64,000 nt of DNA. Source: Diabrotica undecimpunctata. Lineage: Eukaryota; Arthropoda; Insecta; Coleoptera; Chrysomelidae. A program made the position numbers and the translations under genes. Position 1 is the first letter of the stretch; each line of letters starts with the position of its first letter. The notes below the pieces were generated by a model. It was given only the letters and a program-made list of their open reading frames with translations. It was not told the origin of the DNA and ran no database searches. Below, piece after piece: positions 44,291 through 55,570 of the stretch. The stretch spans positions 131,057,914 through 131,121,913 of the forward strand of contig NC_092809.1 of NCBI RefSeq assembly GCF_040954645.1, written 5' to 3'.

Positions 44291-44854
44291 AATACAGGTT
44301 ACCATGCCTGAGCCACCAAAATATTTGGGTAAAAACCCTTTAAAATGTAATGTGTTACCAAAGATTGTACATGTTGTTAATTATATTATATGATGTTTAA
44401 TATTATATAATAATATAATATAATTAACAACATGTACAATCTTTGGTAACACATTACATTTTAAAGGGTTTTTACCCAAATATTTTGGTGGCTCAGGCAT
44501 GGTAACCTGTATTTTAACCAGTTGTTCGGAACAGTTGTTCCGAAAACGTTCGTGCTTGTAATGTTGCCCTTTTAAGGGTTTTTATAAAATAAAATATACC
44601 CACATACAAAGACTAACCTCTTTTGTTATACGTGGTATACAGCCAGATACAGGAATTATTTTCCTTGTGGATTTTTTTAAAACATTTAAAATAAATTTGA
44701 GAGTCATATAAAAACTTTCTAAATTGCGTTTTCTAAATGTTCCTAACCTTATTTGTTTCTTAGAAAGTTGCGAAATAAGTCAACAATTTCGGTTTTTTAT
44801 AAATGTTAATAACTTTTTTAAAATGAGTTTATAACCTTTATATTACATACAACA

Positions 44855-45182
44855 TTGGGTCTTGTGGTGATCCCAAAACCAAGCAAACCGCCACAGGAAA
44901 TGAGGTATCGGCCAATATCCTTGCTACGGATTATGTCAAAACTGTTCGAAAAGCTTTTGATCAAGAGGCTGAAACCTATTATCGATGAAATACGACTCAT
45001 CCCTGATCACCAATTCGGATTCCAAATTGAGCAATCTACAATTGATCAAGTCTTACGTATCACGGACGTCATCGAAAGATCACTTAAAGAAAAAAATATT
45101 TGCTCAGTATTATTTTTGGATGTAGCACATGCCTTCGACAAGGTCTTGCAAGAAGGATTGGAGCATAAGATAAAAATACATA
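44855..45182 (+). pseudogene. Jockey RT fragment, N-terminal part
   Basis: VVIPKPSKPPQEMRYRPISL, KLFEKLLIKRLKPIIDE, HQFGFQIEQSTIDQVLRITD, then CSVLFLDVAHAFDKV (motif A). It closely resembles the Jockey copy at 48350-52500. It breaks off at about 45182, where another LINE begins, and continues at about 45488. Confidence 0.85.
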
Positions 45183-45487
45183 TATGCAAAACGCTTTTGA
45201 AAAACAAATACAACAGAGATATTTACAGTATTTTGGACACATTACTAGAAGAACAGGTACGATGGAAAAACTGATAGTCGAGGGTAGAGAGTTGAAGGAA
45301 AGAGACCTAGGGGAAGATCCCCAAGCCGTTGGGTAAATCAAACAAAAATATTGATTAACCAAGGGTTACATAAAGCCGAGCAACTAGCCCAGGACAGGGA
45401 AGGATGGAGGGAAATCGTGGAAAACCTGTAAAGGCCTGATGGTGTCCCCACATACAAAAGGGATTAGGACTGAGGAGGAGGATGCAA
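45183..45487 (+). mobile_element. LINE C-terminal fragment inside the Jockey RT
   Basis: Across frames: MQNAFEKQIQQ, LQYFGHITRRTGTMEKLIVE, WVNQTKILINQGLHKAEQLA, then QDREGWREIVENL and a stop. This is a different LINE type. The flanking Jockey text lacks about 90 residues (motif B), so insertion and deletion both happened. No TSD found. Confidence 0.75.
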
Positions 45488-45650
45488 AATGTAACTACTT
45501 CTGCTGATGATACGGCAATTATGGCTCTTGGTGACAAAGTAATTGAATCAACAGATAAGATACAGAATGCAATTGCCGAAGAGGAGAAGTGGACAAACAA
45601 ATGGCGTACTAAATTAAATGAACTGAAATCAGCACTTATAGAGTGTAGGT
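45488..45650 (+). pseudogene. Jockey RT fragment, motif C part
   Basis: NVTTSADDTAIMALGDKVIE, then KWTNKWRTKLNELKSA, matching the F-A-D-D-T-A...W-RIKLNE-KS block of Jockey. The Phe of FADD is changed to Ser. It continues the frame interrupted at 45182. Confidence 0.8.
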
Positions 45651-45699
45651 AACAGAGGGGTGAAGATTTTTACAAGAAGAACGATATCGAAAAAAACAT

Positions 45700-46640
45700 G
45701 AAAATGTTATAAAAAATACAAAAAAAATGATAAAAACTCTCAGACAATTTTTATAGGGAACTGTATAAAACAAAGCAAGACGCCTATGCAAAAAATAGAA
45801 AACTAAATCGCCTACAGAAACTTCTGTTCTACTAAAAGACCTTTTAGATCATAATATTATAAATCCAATCAATACATCGGAAATTTTACATCTTTTTGAA
45901 ATTTTCATAAATCAGAACTACTTTGAATTTAATATTCAAGTATATACAAATAATGCATTGTAAAGAGGAACGACTGGGTAAGATCAAAAGCAAGGGTCGA
46001 GGATATCACAACAGAAATTGCCAAACTCAAATGGAGACAAAAAGACCAACGTTGGAACGCCACAATACAACATTCGAGACCTTACAAAGGTAGACGACCA
46101 AGAGGAAGTCCACAGATGAGATAAATAGACGACATAAAAATAATAGCAGGAACAAACTGGAACATTGGAAGTATGTTGCTCAGGATAGAGATCGATGGAA
46201 GGAGTTGGGCGAGGCCTATGTCCAAAAATGGACGATAGAAGACTAAGAAAAAGATACAAATAATACTGCAGGACTTATCATGGGTAATAAAAATAAAAAT
46301 AATATATCAAAACATCCCGTATTCAAACAGTTTTTATATTGGTGAAGATACGTGGACGATATACTGGTATCTTTACAGAACTAACAGGCAACTTGATCAA
46401 TTCTTATCTTACATTAATTCACTCCATAGTTATATTGAATTTACAATAGAAATAGAACAAAATACATCCATAAATTTTCTAGATTTAAAAATAATGAGAC
46501 TTGAAAACAAACATGAGTTCCCCGTATTTCATAAACTTACACATACTGACACAACTATTCATAATTTACCATCCCATCCTACACAATATAAATTAGCAGC
46601 CTGCCACAGCATGTTACCTATCTTGATATGTAAATGACGT
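45700..46640 (+). pseudogene. Penelope-like element RT relic, split by a LINE
   Basis: Before the insert: FYRELYKTKQDAYAKNRKLN, LKDLLDHNIINPINTSEILH, NQNYFEFNIQVYTNN. After it: TAGLIMGNK, then RYVDDILVSL (palm YVDD box, about 46340-46370), RQLDQFLSYINSLHSYIEFT, INFLDLKIMRLENKHEFPVF, then HNLPSHPTQYKLAACHSML. These are Penelope RT blocks. Small frameshifts occur at about 45840 and 46370. No GIY-YIG domain follows, so the copy is truncated. Confidence 0.85.
45955..46253 (+). mobile_element. LINE 3' fragment with 11 bp TSD, in the PLE RT
   Basis: ATACAAATAAT at 45944-45954 and 46254-46264 is an exact TSD, and the PLE protein reads through if the insert is removed (VYTNN|TAGLIMGN). The insert encodes a LINE C terminus: RNDWVRSKARVEDITTEIAK, LKWRQKDQRWN, IDDIKIIAGTNW, then a frameshifted end. 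Confidence 0.9.
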
Positions 46641-47100
46641 TATTTTGTTTAATTTTTCTTTACTTGTTGGTCGATTTATACTGATGTATATTTTTTATAA
46701 TGATGATTACTACTAATACACTATTACTGTCCATATTGTCACAACTATGGGGGTTCCGCTGTCAAAATGTGTCATAATATCACGATACATGTAAAACGAC
46801 TACGAAAAAGATCTATCTATGACATATTTAATGGATTATGTATTTTCTTTGGATTCTTCTTCTTCTAATGGATTATCATTAAAGAATATTTGAATTTTTT
46901 TATTATCAGTGTTTCCCCGCTTGTCTTTTTTCTCTGCGGAGTTAAATAGAAGCATTTACATCACCCACTTTACTTAGCTCTTTATAGAGCTTGAATTTTT
47001 CAATATATCCCGTCGTCACTAGGGAATGTACGTTCTCGTTTAATTCTAAAAGAAAGCCATAAACGTAGAATACACTCGCTTTAATCTTTTGTCCTTAGGG
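46641..47100. other. Intergenic, no gene seen
   Basis: No motif recognised. Confidence 0.5.
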
Positions 47101-47455
47101 TGCAGTCTCCACCCTCCAATAAGTAGCTCATCGACGGCACTGAATGTGGGAGTCCCGCGGTGGTTGCCGACATTCATTAAAAGAGACCAAAAGCCCGAAC
47201 GAAACGAAAAGAAAGGCTAATTGAAAATTGATGAAAGTGCTGATACGGAGCACGCCGGGGCTGTAGTGGTGGTTGGACTCCACCCGCGCGTCCTCTCGAT
47301 CCACCCCACCTCCCTGTGCACACAGTTTCCAGACCCCAAACGAGGCTCCGATCCCCTGCTACGTCCCTACCTTCATTTCCATATTAAAGAACCTTTTAAA
47401 TATTTACAGGACTCCCGGGCGATGCTTTAGCGGTATGCAGTTTGTCACTCCTGCA
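47101..47455 (+). other. GC-rich island of unknown origin
   Basis: Marked local rise in G+C with many CpG dinucleotides (CGCGCGTCC, CCCGCGG, CGCCGGGG) in otherwise AT-rich DNA. Two overlapping frames (47221-47430, 47273-47584) are open but show no domain. TTTACAG|GACTCCCG at about 47403-47416 looks like a splice acceptor. It could be a conserved exon or promoter of a host gene, or a foreign insert; not resolved. Confidence 0.3.
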
Positions 47456-48340
47456 ATAGTTAATCTCTCGATTAGACTAGGGCAAACCTTTTACAATTCA
47501 ACGATCCTAATATGGATCTATTTTTCTTTACACTCCTTTATAAAAATATTTATAAATAACAATTTAGCTAAAGATGGTTTCTGAGATTTTTTCTTGTTAG
47601 TAGGTATACGATACGCATACTCCATTCAATATGTCGATAATAAAGTGTAATTTTAATATAAACTACACAGTTATGAACCTGAAGGGTTTCCTGCATTTAC
47701 GGCTGATTTTTGTATAACCACAAAGCAGTGGAAATGAGTTTTTGACTAGTGTGCCTGCTAAAAATACATATACAAATTATGATCAGTTTTTCAGATAAAT
47801 ATCAGAGATACAAAAATTTCTGCTACTAGAATAAAAGAGTACAGCTCTACAAACTTAAAACTTATATCAATGGATTCTGCATCAGTTATTAATGTATAAT
47901 ATCACAATGAGATACTTAAAGCATTCATAAAACAACTTACTGTAGCATTTTGCCTGGATTTTTTTAAAAAGAAATCCAGGCCAAATGCGAGCGAAAAAGT
48001 TATTACAAAATTCTCCTGCTATGCAAAAATACCCGTAGAGCTTCAGAATACTGAACTAGCGAGTAATCATACTGATCACATGGGTTCTCACTACTCGCTC
48101 AGATATTATCTTTGTAAAATGAGCAAACTCAACAGAGCAAGAATCTTTGAAAATGCAAAAAAAAACGGCCGAACTTCATTATAATTATTCTCTACCGCCT
48201 TAAATTTAATAAAATCTAACGTAACTTGGAAGAGAATAATTTTTAGAATCTAGGCTTTCTTAGAAGCCTAGATTTTCTACTAAAACAAAGTGTCTGTAGT
48301 TCATAATACAACAAATATTTTATTACTTTTTATTTTATTT
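47456..48340. other. Intergenic with two hairpins; no gene seen
   Basis: Imperfect palindrome at 47945-47988 (GCATTTTGCCTGGATTT ... AAATCCAGGCCAAATGC) and a perfect 11 bp stem at 48247-48274 (AATCTAGGCTT, loop TCTTAG, AAGCCTAGATT). Confidence 0.6.
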
Positions 48341-48559
48341 TACTATTATTATTATTTTTTTTTAATAAAACTCCAACAGGAATCTTACGATTATTGCTAT
48401 CTGATCATTCACTATGATCAATAAGCAAGTTAGTTCTATATACAAAATATTACAAAAAACTTATCTAAGGTTAAATTCAGCAATATTCCTTAGGCTCTAA
48501 TACATTATAGTACTACTAGCTAACGTGTACACTTTACCCGCACTTTGCTCTGCTTTTTC

Positions 48560-51103
48560 ACTTTCACTCACTTATAGCACCTCAAACGGTTTCGTTCTCT
48601 TAAGTCTTCTTCTCTGGTTGGCGTTGTCTAGGAGTTTGATGGCATCGACATTCACGTGGTTGGAGAGCCTTTGTTCATGACTCTCGGCAAACTTACTTAT
48701 TGTCTGGATAACCGTATTCATCTGGAGATCTCGATGAAGATATCGATGTTCCTTAATAATTTATTCTGAAGTCGTTGTATAATTTGGATGTTACTTTCTT
48801 TTGTACAGCCCCATAGCTGTATCCCATATGTCCATATCGGTTTAAGGACTTGCTTATACAATAACAATTTGTTATAAGTAGACAGAGTGGATTTTTTCCC
48901 ATCAACAAGGAAATCTTTCTGAACTTAATTTCTAATTCCTCCTTTTTTTTTTCTTAATATGTGCTTTCCAACGTAGCTTGGAATCTAATGTCATACCCAA
49001 ATATTTTGCCGTATTTGCATAAGGTATTTGGTTTATATTTATACTAACTGGGATATGTTGTTCTCTTTTGTTAGTAAAATTGACATGAACTGATTTTGTT
49101 TCATTCAAATTGCTACGCCATCGCCTAGTCCAGATGTTAATTTGTTCAACAGAGTTCTGTAGCATGGTTGCTGCATCCTCGTGGTTTTGTCCGACTGCTA
49201 GAATGCATGCACTTCTCTTAATTCTGAATATGTTTCCTCATATTTAACTCAAAAGTATCTGTCGGTTATATATGATTCTAGTAGTTCAGAATATTGTTTT
49301 GGTAAGTACATCCCATTTTATGATATAATCCGTCATGCCACACTTTGTTAAAAGCCTGCGCTACATCGAGGAAAATTGCGGAACAGACTTTTCCTTCTTC
49401 TAGAGCTTTTTCTACTATATCTGTTATTCTATGCACCTGATCTATCGTTGAGTGGCTTGCTCTAAACCCAAACTGATGATTAGGAATTAGATTTTTTTCC
49501 TCTATAATCGGTTTTAGTTTCTTCAAGAGTAATTTTTCGTATAATTCAGACATGACAGGTAACAGTAGAATATGCCTATATGAAGAAGCTTCTTGTGGAG
49601 ATTTTCCTGGTTTTAGTGTCATTATAATTTCTGCCACCTTCCATATCTTTGGTACGTACCTTAGCCTAAATGAAGCGTTTATAAGATGTGTTAATTTTAT
49701 TATAGCTTTCCTTGTAGGTTGCTTTAATACTTCCCCAGTAATTAGATCAAATCCAGGAGCTTTCTTTGGATTTATATTTTATTTTATTTCCAAATATACT
49801 TCTTTTGGAGTTACAGAGTTAATCTCCATTTCATCTTGATCAGGGAGCTCCCGTTAATTATTTCTTGTTCTTCATTTGGTTGAAAACTATTTTCTAGATG
49901 GTCAGCAAACCTGTTGGCCTTTTGTATATTGCTTCTTGCCGTCTTGCCCAGCTACCATTAGTATTTCTAATTGGTGAATCCTGTAAGATTGGCCTTTGTA
50001 ATCGTTTGGTAGCCTTTCACAATGAGTAATCAGTAGCGCTATCATTTGATAGTTCACTTAGGTAGATGCTAACCGATTCGTTTTTAATTTTTTGAATTTC
50101 TCTTTTTAATTTTTGTATGGCATTATTTAATCTAGTTTTATCAACTGGTGCTCTAGACTGATGCCACTTGAGTCTCAGTTTTCTTTTTTCGGTTATCATT
50201 TCTCTGATTTCTTTCGGGTAGTTATTTCCTTTTATTCTTTCGACACTGTTCGTGCTGTTGTTCCAAGCAGCTTGTTGTACATTTTTATTGAGTAATTCTA
50301 CTTCTGCCTCTAGTTGATCAACGGTTCTTAATGGAACTGAGAGGTTAATCTTCTCTTCAAGGTCTATCTGGAAACTTTTCCAGTCAGTATTTCTGTTAAC
50401 AAGTCTAGGGGGGCTTTGTTTTGATAACAGTGTCACTGAATGTGAGAATAATTGGAGAATGGTCCGAGTTCATATCCAATGCCTCTTCTATCTCTATGTA
50501 ATTTGTTGAAATATTTCTGATTACAAAGAAGTCGATAAGGCCTGGGATTTTATTTGTGTCAGTAGGCCAGTATGTTGGCTTTCCCGTTGATATTGCGTCG
50601 CATTTTATATATTTCATTGCTTCTTAAAATTCTTTCCCTTTGGTGGTAATCAGTCGTGACCCCCAATGCGTATGTTTTGCATTGAAGTCTCCTCCAAGGA
50701 TAAATCTATGTCCTTGACTGGTCAGGAAATCTACATATTGATTTTTCTTGATGGCATGTCTTGGCGGACTGTAAACCGCTGTGACAATTACCTCATAGTT
50801 TTTACATTTAATTTTTACTGATGTGGCCTGAAATTCTTTAGTTCTGTATCCCATTTCCTGATAGTGCATAATATTTTCTTTGATTATTTCTGCACTACCT
50901 CTTTTGGCTGCATTATCAGGGTGAGTAGTATGATAAGTTTTATAACCCCTAAATCTAATGTATGACTCATTCGTAAAATGGGTGTCAGAAATGAGGCATA
51001 TGTCTATCTTTTCTATATCTAGTATCGCTTGTAGTTGTTGCTGATGTTTCAAGATGTCTTTTGCATTCCATTCTACTATTCGTAAACTACCCGCCATTAC
51101 CAA
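48560..51103 (-). pseudogene. Jockey ORF2, endonuclease and reverse transcriptase
   Basis: Endonuclease blocks: IVEWNA, CLISDTHF (family usually SETHF, so E to D), GGDFNAKHTHWGSR, then SDHSPI. RT start: MTLKPGKSPQEASSYRHILL, HQFGFRASHSTIDQVHRITD, IFLDVAQAFNKVW (motif A, D to N). At about 49205 the text jumps from KYEETYSELRE to AVGQNHEDAATMLQN, so motif B and the FADD box are deleted. Then IPYANTAKYLGMTLDSKLRW and a C terminus with YGHMGYSYGAVQ-type decay of TYGIQLWGC. Dead by several independent lesions. Confidence 0.88.
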
Positions 51104-51344
51104 GTCTTTTAGGTATAGCTCCTTTGGTGCTATATTCTATTCTGGTTATACGCTCGTCCAGGTTAGTTAATCTCTCTAATATTTTCTGCAGTGTTTTTTC
51201 TATTTTCAGATCTTTTTGACTACTATAGTTTTCTTCGTTACTTTTACCAGCTGCTACCATGATACAAGTTCTTGTTTTGTTTTCTTCTTGTTTTGGATTT
51301 TCTACAGGTTTTGGATGCATTCTTTGTGGTTCTCTGGGTAAGGT

Positions 51345-52450
51345 CTGTTACTTGTTATATTTATCTTTTATTTTTTGTATTTCGTTTGCCACGATACATC
51401 CTCTATAGTTAGCCGGATGCCCTTCTCCACAGTGGACACATTTAGGTTTTGCGTCCTTGGGTTTCTCACATTTGGCTGTTAGGTGTTTTCCTGTGCAGCG
51501 GACACATGTTGGTTCTTTCGCAGAGTAACCTTGTGTGTGTCCATATGCCTGACATCTCTTACATTGAGGCACCAATTTTGATTTTCTTAGCGGAAGTATT
51601 TGTACTTTTACATGATATCTAAGATCTTATAGATTCTATTGATATTTTTGTCTTTTCTGAATACCAACATAAACACATTTAGTGGTTGCTTTGTTTTGTA
51701 TTTTAATTTCGGTATGACATCTATTATCTTGACTCCTTTATTACTTAAATCGTTCATGATCAAATCTTTACTGGCTGAATGATGTAACTTATTGACCATA
51801 ACTTTAATGGGTCGGCTTTGCTTATTTTCATACGTATGCCATGGATAATTTACTTCACTCAACTTTTTCGTTAATTTTCTGAAGTCTTCTTCACTATCGA
51901 CATTAATTTTAGCGCTCTTGACTCCAAGTAGCTTTATCTGGAATTAAGCAGTATGTAGTCTGACTAATTCATGAAATTGGCTAAATTCGGCAATACTCTC
52001 CACAATTATTGGAAGTGAGATTTGTGTTTTTCTAGTTTTTTCTTCTCTTTGTTGGACATATGACTCTTTTGTGGTGGGGTCAATGATGTATCCATTTTAC
52101 GTTTTTTGAAGTTTTTGACACGTATCCACTCTGTCTCCTCAGCTGATTCCTCCTCGTCTGTATGAAATTCCTCATTCTTGGGTTCTTTCTCTTTGGACAA
52201 GTTTTTCTCTGGATCTGCAAATTTTAATTGCAAGCTTTCATTTAATTTTTGTAAGTTATCTAACTGGAGTTGGAGCTGATTTACTCTATCCGTAGCGTAA
52301 ATCTTCTCCATTTTCATCTGTTTCCATGCCGTGTACAGCATCTGTTTATTCTGGGACCTTGCATAATTTTCCTGAAAGAGAGTACTATTTTGTTGTATTA
52401 ACAGTAGGTACCTCATTAGAAGTTTGCGGACCCGCATTTTGTTGGATCAT
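51345..52450 (-). pseudogene. Jockey ORF1, gag-like RNA-binding protein
   Basis: Begins MIQQNAGPQTSNEV, then hits an early stop and continues in another frame (52437-52006) with a coiled-coil-like KIYATDRVNQLQLQLDNLQK and an acidic segment. A middle domain (51862-51608: PIKVMVNKLHHSASKDLIMN) is followed by zinc knuckles at 51575-51390: CKRCQAYGHTQGYSAKEPTC, CTGKHLTAKC (Cys partly lost) and CVHCGEGHPANYRGC. Such proteins coat LINE RNA. Several frame breaks. Confidence 0.88.
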
Positions 52451-52500
52451 TTTAGCGAGAACCAACAATAATAGCAGTCACTAGGTGTCTTTCATTATTT

Positions 52501-53445
52501 CTAACCAAGCGCCTGGACTATAAACAATTTAAAGGTAATTTGGATTTATCTTACCAGTTTTTGTCACTTATCTATTTTCGACTTAATTATGAAATGATAA
52601 TTAGCAGACACGGAAACACACGACCTTTATGATACGAGGTTTAATGAATACTATACATTTACTTCTGAAAACAAATTCATCAATTCTCATGTTTCATAGT
52701 TATGCCGCAAGGTGTGCTCTGATTGATTTCAGTCTTCTCGCCATATGCCTCACACATAACCAATTCATAATTCGTACATATTTTGTGCCTGTTCTCATAT
52801 TTTTAAAACTCACTGCTTATCTTTTGTTTAAGATTTTTTATACCGTCGCGCTTAATTCTTCTAAATAGTACCGTGGTTTAGATATTTCGCAAAAGTAATA
52901 TTGTAGACAAATTATAACCGCCGAGCGTATAGAGCGCAGTCATCATAATATTTGCATAATTTCTGGATTATCATGAAGTTATGAAGAATGGTGCAGTTAA
53001 CTGTAGTCTGTGTACTCTCCATTTTCCAGGCGGCTACGTTCCTCGCTGAAAATACTCTGGGATTGTTGGTCGTTGTCGTTTCTGGTAAATTGAACCGACG
53101 GCTTTTGTATAATGAGTCAGTTAAGACATCTACTGTGAATTTTCTAGCTGTATGTGCATCCACTCGGCAAAGACCATCAAGACTAACCTTTAGTGCCTTT
53201 TTGCAAGATTACCAGTTATATTTACCAGTTATATTATTAAGTTCTGACATGTGGCATTTTAATGCTGTAACTTATGTTGGAAGTAATTTCACGTTTATTT
53301 ATACTCGATTTAAAAATGAGTGATAGTACACTTTTTATGGTAGAAGATTACAACGGTATAAGGGTTTAAGCCAGAACTGACACCTCAATGGTGGGGAACA
53401 TGAGTTTACTTTACCATAGATAAATAGAAAAATGTCAATAAGAAC
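52501..53445. other. Unassigned; one open minus-strand frame
   Basis: Minus strand 53163-52912 encodes 83 residues (MDAHTARKFTVDVLTDSLYK..., ending with TVNCTILHNFM...). The patch 52980-53200 is less AT-rich than its surroundings. I do not recognise the protein; a DDE transposase end (CxLHN-like) was considered without further support. Confidence 0.35.
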
Positions 53446-53452
53446 ATACGAC

Positions 53453-54507
53453 GCTTGTCTTTTTAGTTTTGCATATATCCGATTAGAGGGCGCCACCAAA
53501 AAAACCTTCTGACACGAATGTAACCTCAAACTTTTGTTGACATAAATCGAGAGTTTCATTGCGTTACAGCAAGTCGTCTAGATACAGTTAAGTTTTGAAA
53601 TTAGCAAGTTGGTCGAAAAATGGATCTTAGCCGAAAATGTTCCGTTTGGGAATGAAGCATCACACGAGTCAACTATTTCCCCCTGGTATTGCAAATTTCA
53701 ACGTGGTCGCTCCAGTCTCAACGACGAAGCCAGGTCAGGTCCACCCAAAAGAGCAGTCAAACAGCAAAACATTGATGCAGTTTGTCAGCTAATTAAGGAT
53801 AACCGCCGTATAACATACCGGGAAATAAAGGCATCTTTGGGTATTTCAAAGACATAGATCAAAAAGATCATACATGAAGAACTGGGTATTACGAAATTGG
53901 TTTCCCGTTGGATCCCTCATTTGCTCACAGGTTCGCGTCAATTGGTGTTAAAAAACATTGCAACGGTTCAACAAAGGAAGTTTGTTGAACTGTTGACAAA
54001 ATCTGGTCATGTGGCAACAACTGCTTAAGAAGATCGAAGAACAGATAATTCTGATTGGTATATAACCGTTTGTTTACTAGAAGTTATCACGAAACTCCGA
54101 CAAAGCGACACATAACGGCGAATCATCCTACATCAGGATAATGCAAGTGCCCAGAAGACAATAGAGTTTTTGGAGCTTTAAAACACCGAATTGTTAAGCC
54201 ATCCACCGTATAGCCCCGACCTAAGTTCCAATGAATTCTGTTCTTGCCAAAGAACAATGTTCAATGTTCCCAAAGATCAAGAATTCAATGCGTGGGCAGC
54301 GATTCCAGGCGCCAAAAGCCATGCCTTTAAAATAGCGATTTTGCAGGTGTCAACTGAAGACTGGAATATCTGTTTTACTAATTGATTTGATTGAACGTAT
54401 GCCAAAGTGTGTTGATCTTGGTGTGACATATTTTGAAAAGCATTACAGTACTTTAAGTCGATATACTTTTGGTCTTTATGGCTATATGCAAAACTAAAAA
54501 GACAACC
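53453..54507 (+). mobile_element. mariner element, degenerate
   Basis: TIRs of at least 22 bp: TTGTCTTTTTAGTTTTGCAT at 53455 and its complement ending near 54505. Length about 1.05 kb. It contains one broken transposase gene (53609-54385). Confidence 0.85.
53609..54385 (+). pseudogene. mariner transposase pseudogene
   Basis: N-terminal HTH: WYCKFQRGRSSLNDEARSGP, NIDAVCQLIKDNRRITYREI, KASLGISKT, then a stop. The segment with the first catalytic aspartate is mostly deleted. The later part has RRIILHQDNASAQKTIEFLE (second D), LLSHPPYSPDLSSNEF (third position, D changed to E) and a C-terminal STEDWNICF. The PYSPDL box and overall order identify mariner. Stops and frameshifts throughout. Confidence 0.85.
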
Positions 54508-54599
54508 CTATTATGTACTTAAAATAAACATGTCATTGTCTTAGTATTCGAGAATCATCATCATCACTACATTACCCATTTAATTATTTGATAATTTTT

Positions 54600-55570
54600 C
54601 CTGCAGTTACAACTCACTTAGTGCGCTACCTGCAAAAGGATTTCTGATCCAGTTAAGATTGGAATAATCTTCGAAGAAACGTTTATTAAAACTTTCTTGA
54701 AGACCTTTCAAGTGCAGAATTATATCAGCAATCACATCTGGCTTTAGAGTTATATCATTTTCTTCCCAAAATGATGGCAGTGTAGGAAATTCTGAAACGT
54801 TCTTCTCCTGTATTTGCGAACATAAAGGACCAACTTTTTCTTGAAAGAGTATATTTTGTGATTGACTGTGAACGCTCGTTGTATTTGCTCCCTGAAGATT
54901 CATGTTCAGCATCTCTATCAAAAGCAGTTAAATAGCAGTTCTATCAAAAATTTTAGCTAGATATACCAATCTAGACCATTCTTCATTAAAGAACAAGTTT
55001 TTTGTCACTATTTTTTTTTTCAGTTAGAAGCATTAAAACTTCTGCTCATATTTCGAAGAGACGGGAGAACATTTTCCCATGAGATAACCATATCACTTGA
55101 TTATATAAGAGAGGAGTTTTGAACTTGCCACACATCAAGGACTAAATTAACAACCTTAGTCTTTATAAAGTTAAAAAAATTCACAGCATCGGATAAAACG
55201 AAGTTCAGATTTTCCTGCATGCCTTTAGCAGTTAATGCTTCACAGTGGATTACAGAATGTACTTCTTCGGCATTCACGAGCCACTTTCTTTATTTTTGCT
55301 GCTAGTCCTGTCAATTTTCCTAACTTAGCTTTTGCTACTTCTATGTCTAAACCAATATACTTTAACCAAGGAATGCACCTATTTTGAGCGCATACTCATC
55401 AATCATGTTAAAAATGAGTTCGCTGTAATGTTTGATTCAAGTGGTTTGCAGAACAAAAATTCTCCTGAAACTTCTTCATGGTAATCAACTCGTACAGATA
55501 CAAGTAGATGTGTCATGTTTCTTATGTCGGTGCTTTCGTCTAAAGTAGAAACCCTCAATTTAGAAGAGTG
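54600..55570 (-). pseudogene. hAT-like transposase (ZBED5/SCAND3-type) pseudogene
   Basis: Minus-strand text in order: DESTDIRNMTHLLVSVRV (from frame-shifted reading near 55560-55500), GEFLFCKPLES, IDEYALKIGAFLG, VIHCEALTAKGMQENLNFVL, DAVNFFNFIKTKVVNLVLDV, then the open C-terminal frame 54921-54607 with FPTLPSFWEENDITL, IILHLKGLQESFNKRFFEDY and LNWIRNPF. This is the pattern of the hAT-derived ZBED5/FAM200 group. Frameshifts between blocks; RW motif region decayed. Confidence 0.75.

Larger units (their letters stand above)
43768..44672. mobile_element. Nested-palindrome element built from hammerhead-bearing repeats
   Basis: Outer inverted repeat of about 40 bp: 43768-43808 against 44633-44672 (CCACAAGGAAA...TTCCTGTA...TGGCTGTATACCA). 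Inside, palindrome 1 has 92 bp arms at 43841-43933 and 44053-44144 around a spacer with a 16 bp tandem repeat (CATTAACCTTAAAAAA). Palindrome 2 is almost perfectly symmetric from 44181 to 44624 (444 bp, centre near 44402). Each arm carries one hammerhead-like motif, so four motifs lie in two head-to-head pairs. No ORF. Confidence 0.85.
48350..52500 (-). mobile_element. Near full-length Jockey LINE, inactive
   Basis: About 4.1 kb on the minus strand: ORF1 (gag-like, 52450 to about 51345), ORF2 (endonuclease plus RT, 51103 to about 48560), a 3' UTR ending with TTTTATT and an A-rich tail at about 48345-48365. The 5' flank near 52440-52490 carries the usual Jockey leader just before ATG. Numerous stops and frameshifts. 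No TSD could be fixed because the 3' flank is A/T repeat. Confidence 0.9.

Noticed and set aside
52912..53163. Harbinger or piggyBac transposase end
   Set aside because: Only a CxLHN-like string; no supporting motif or TIR.
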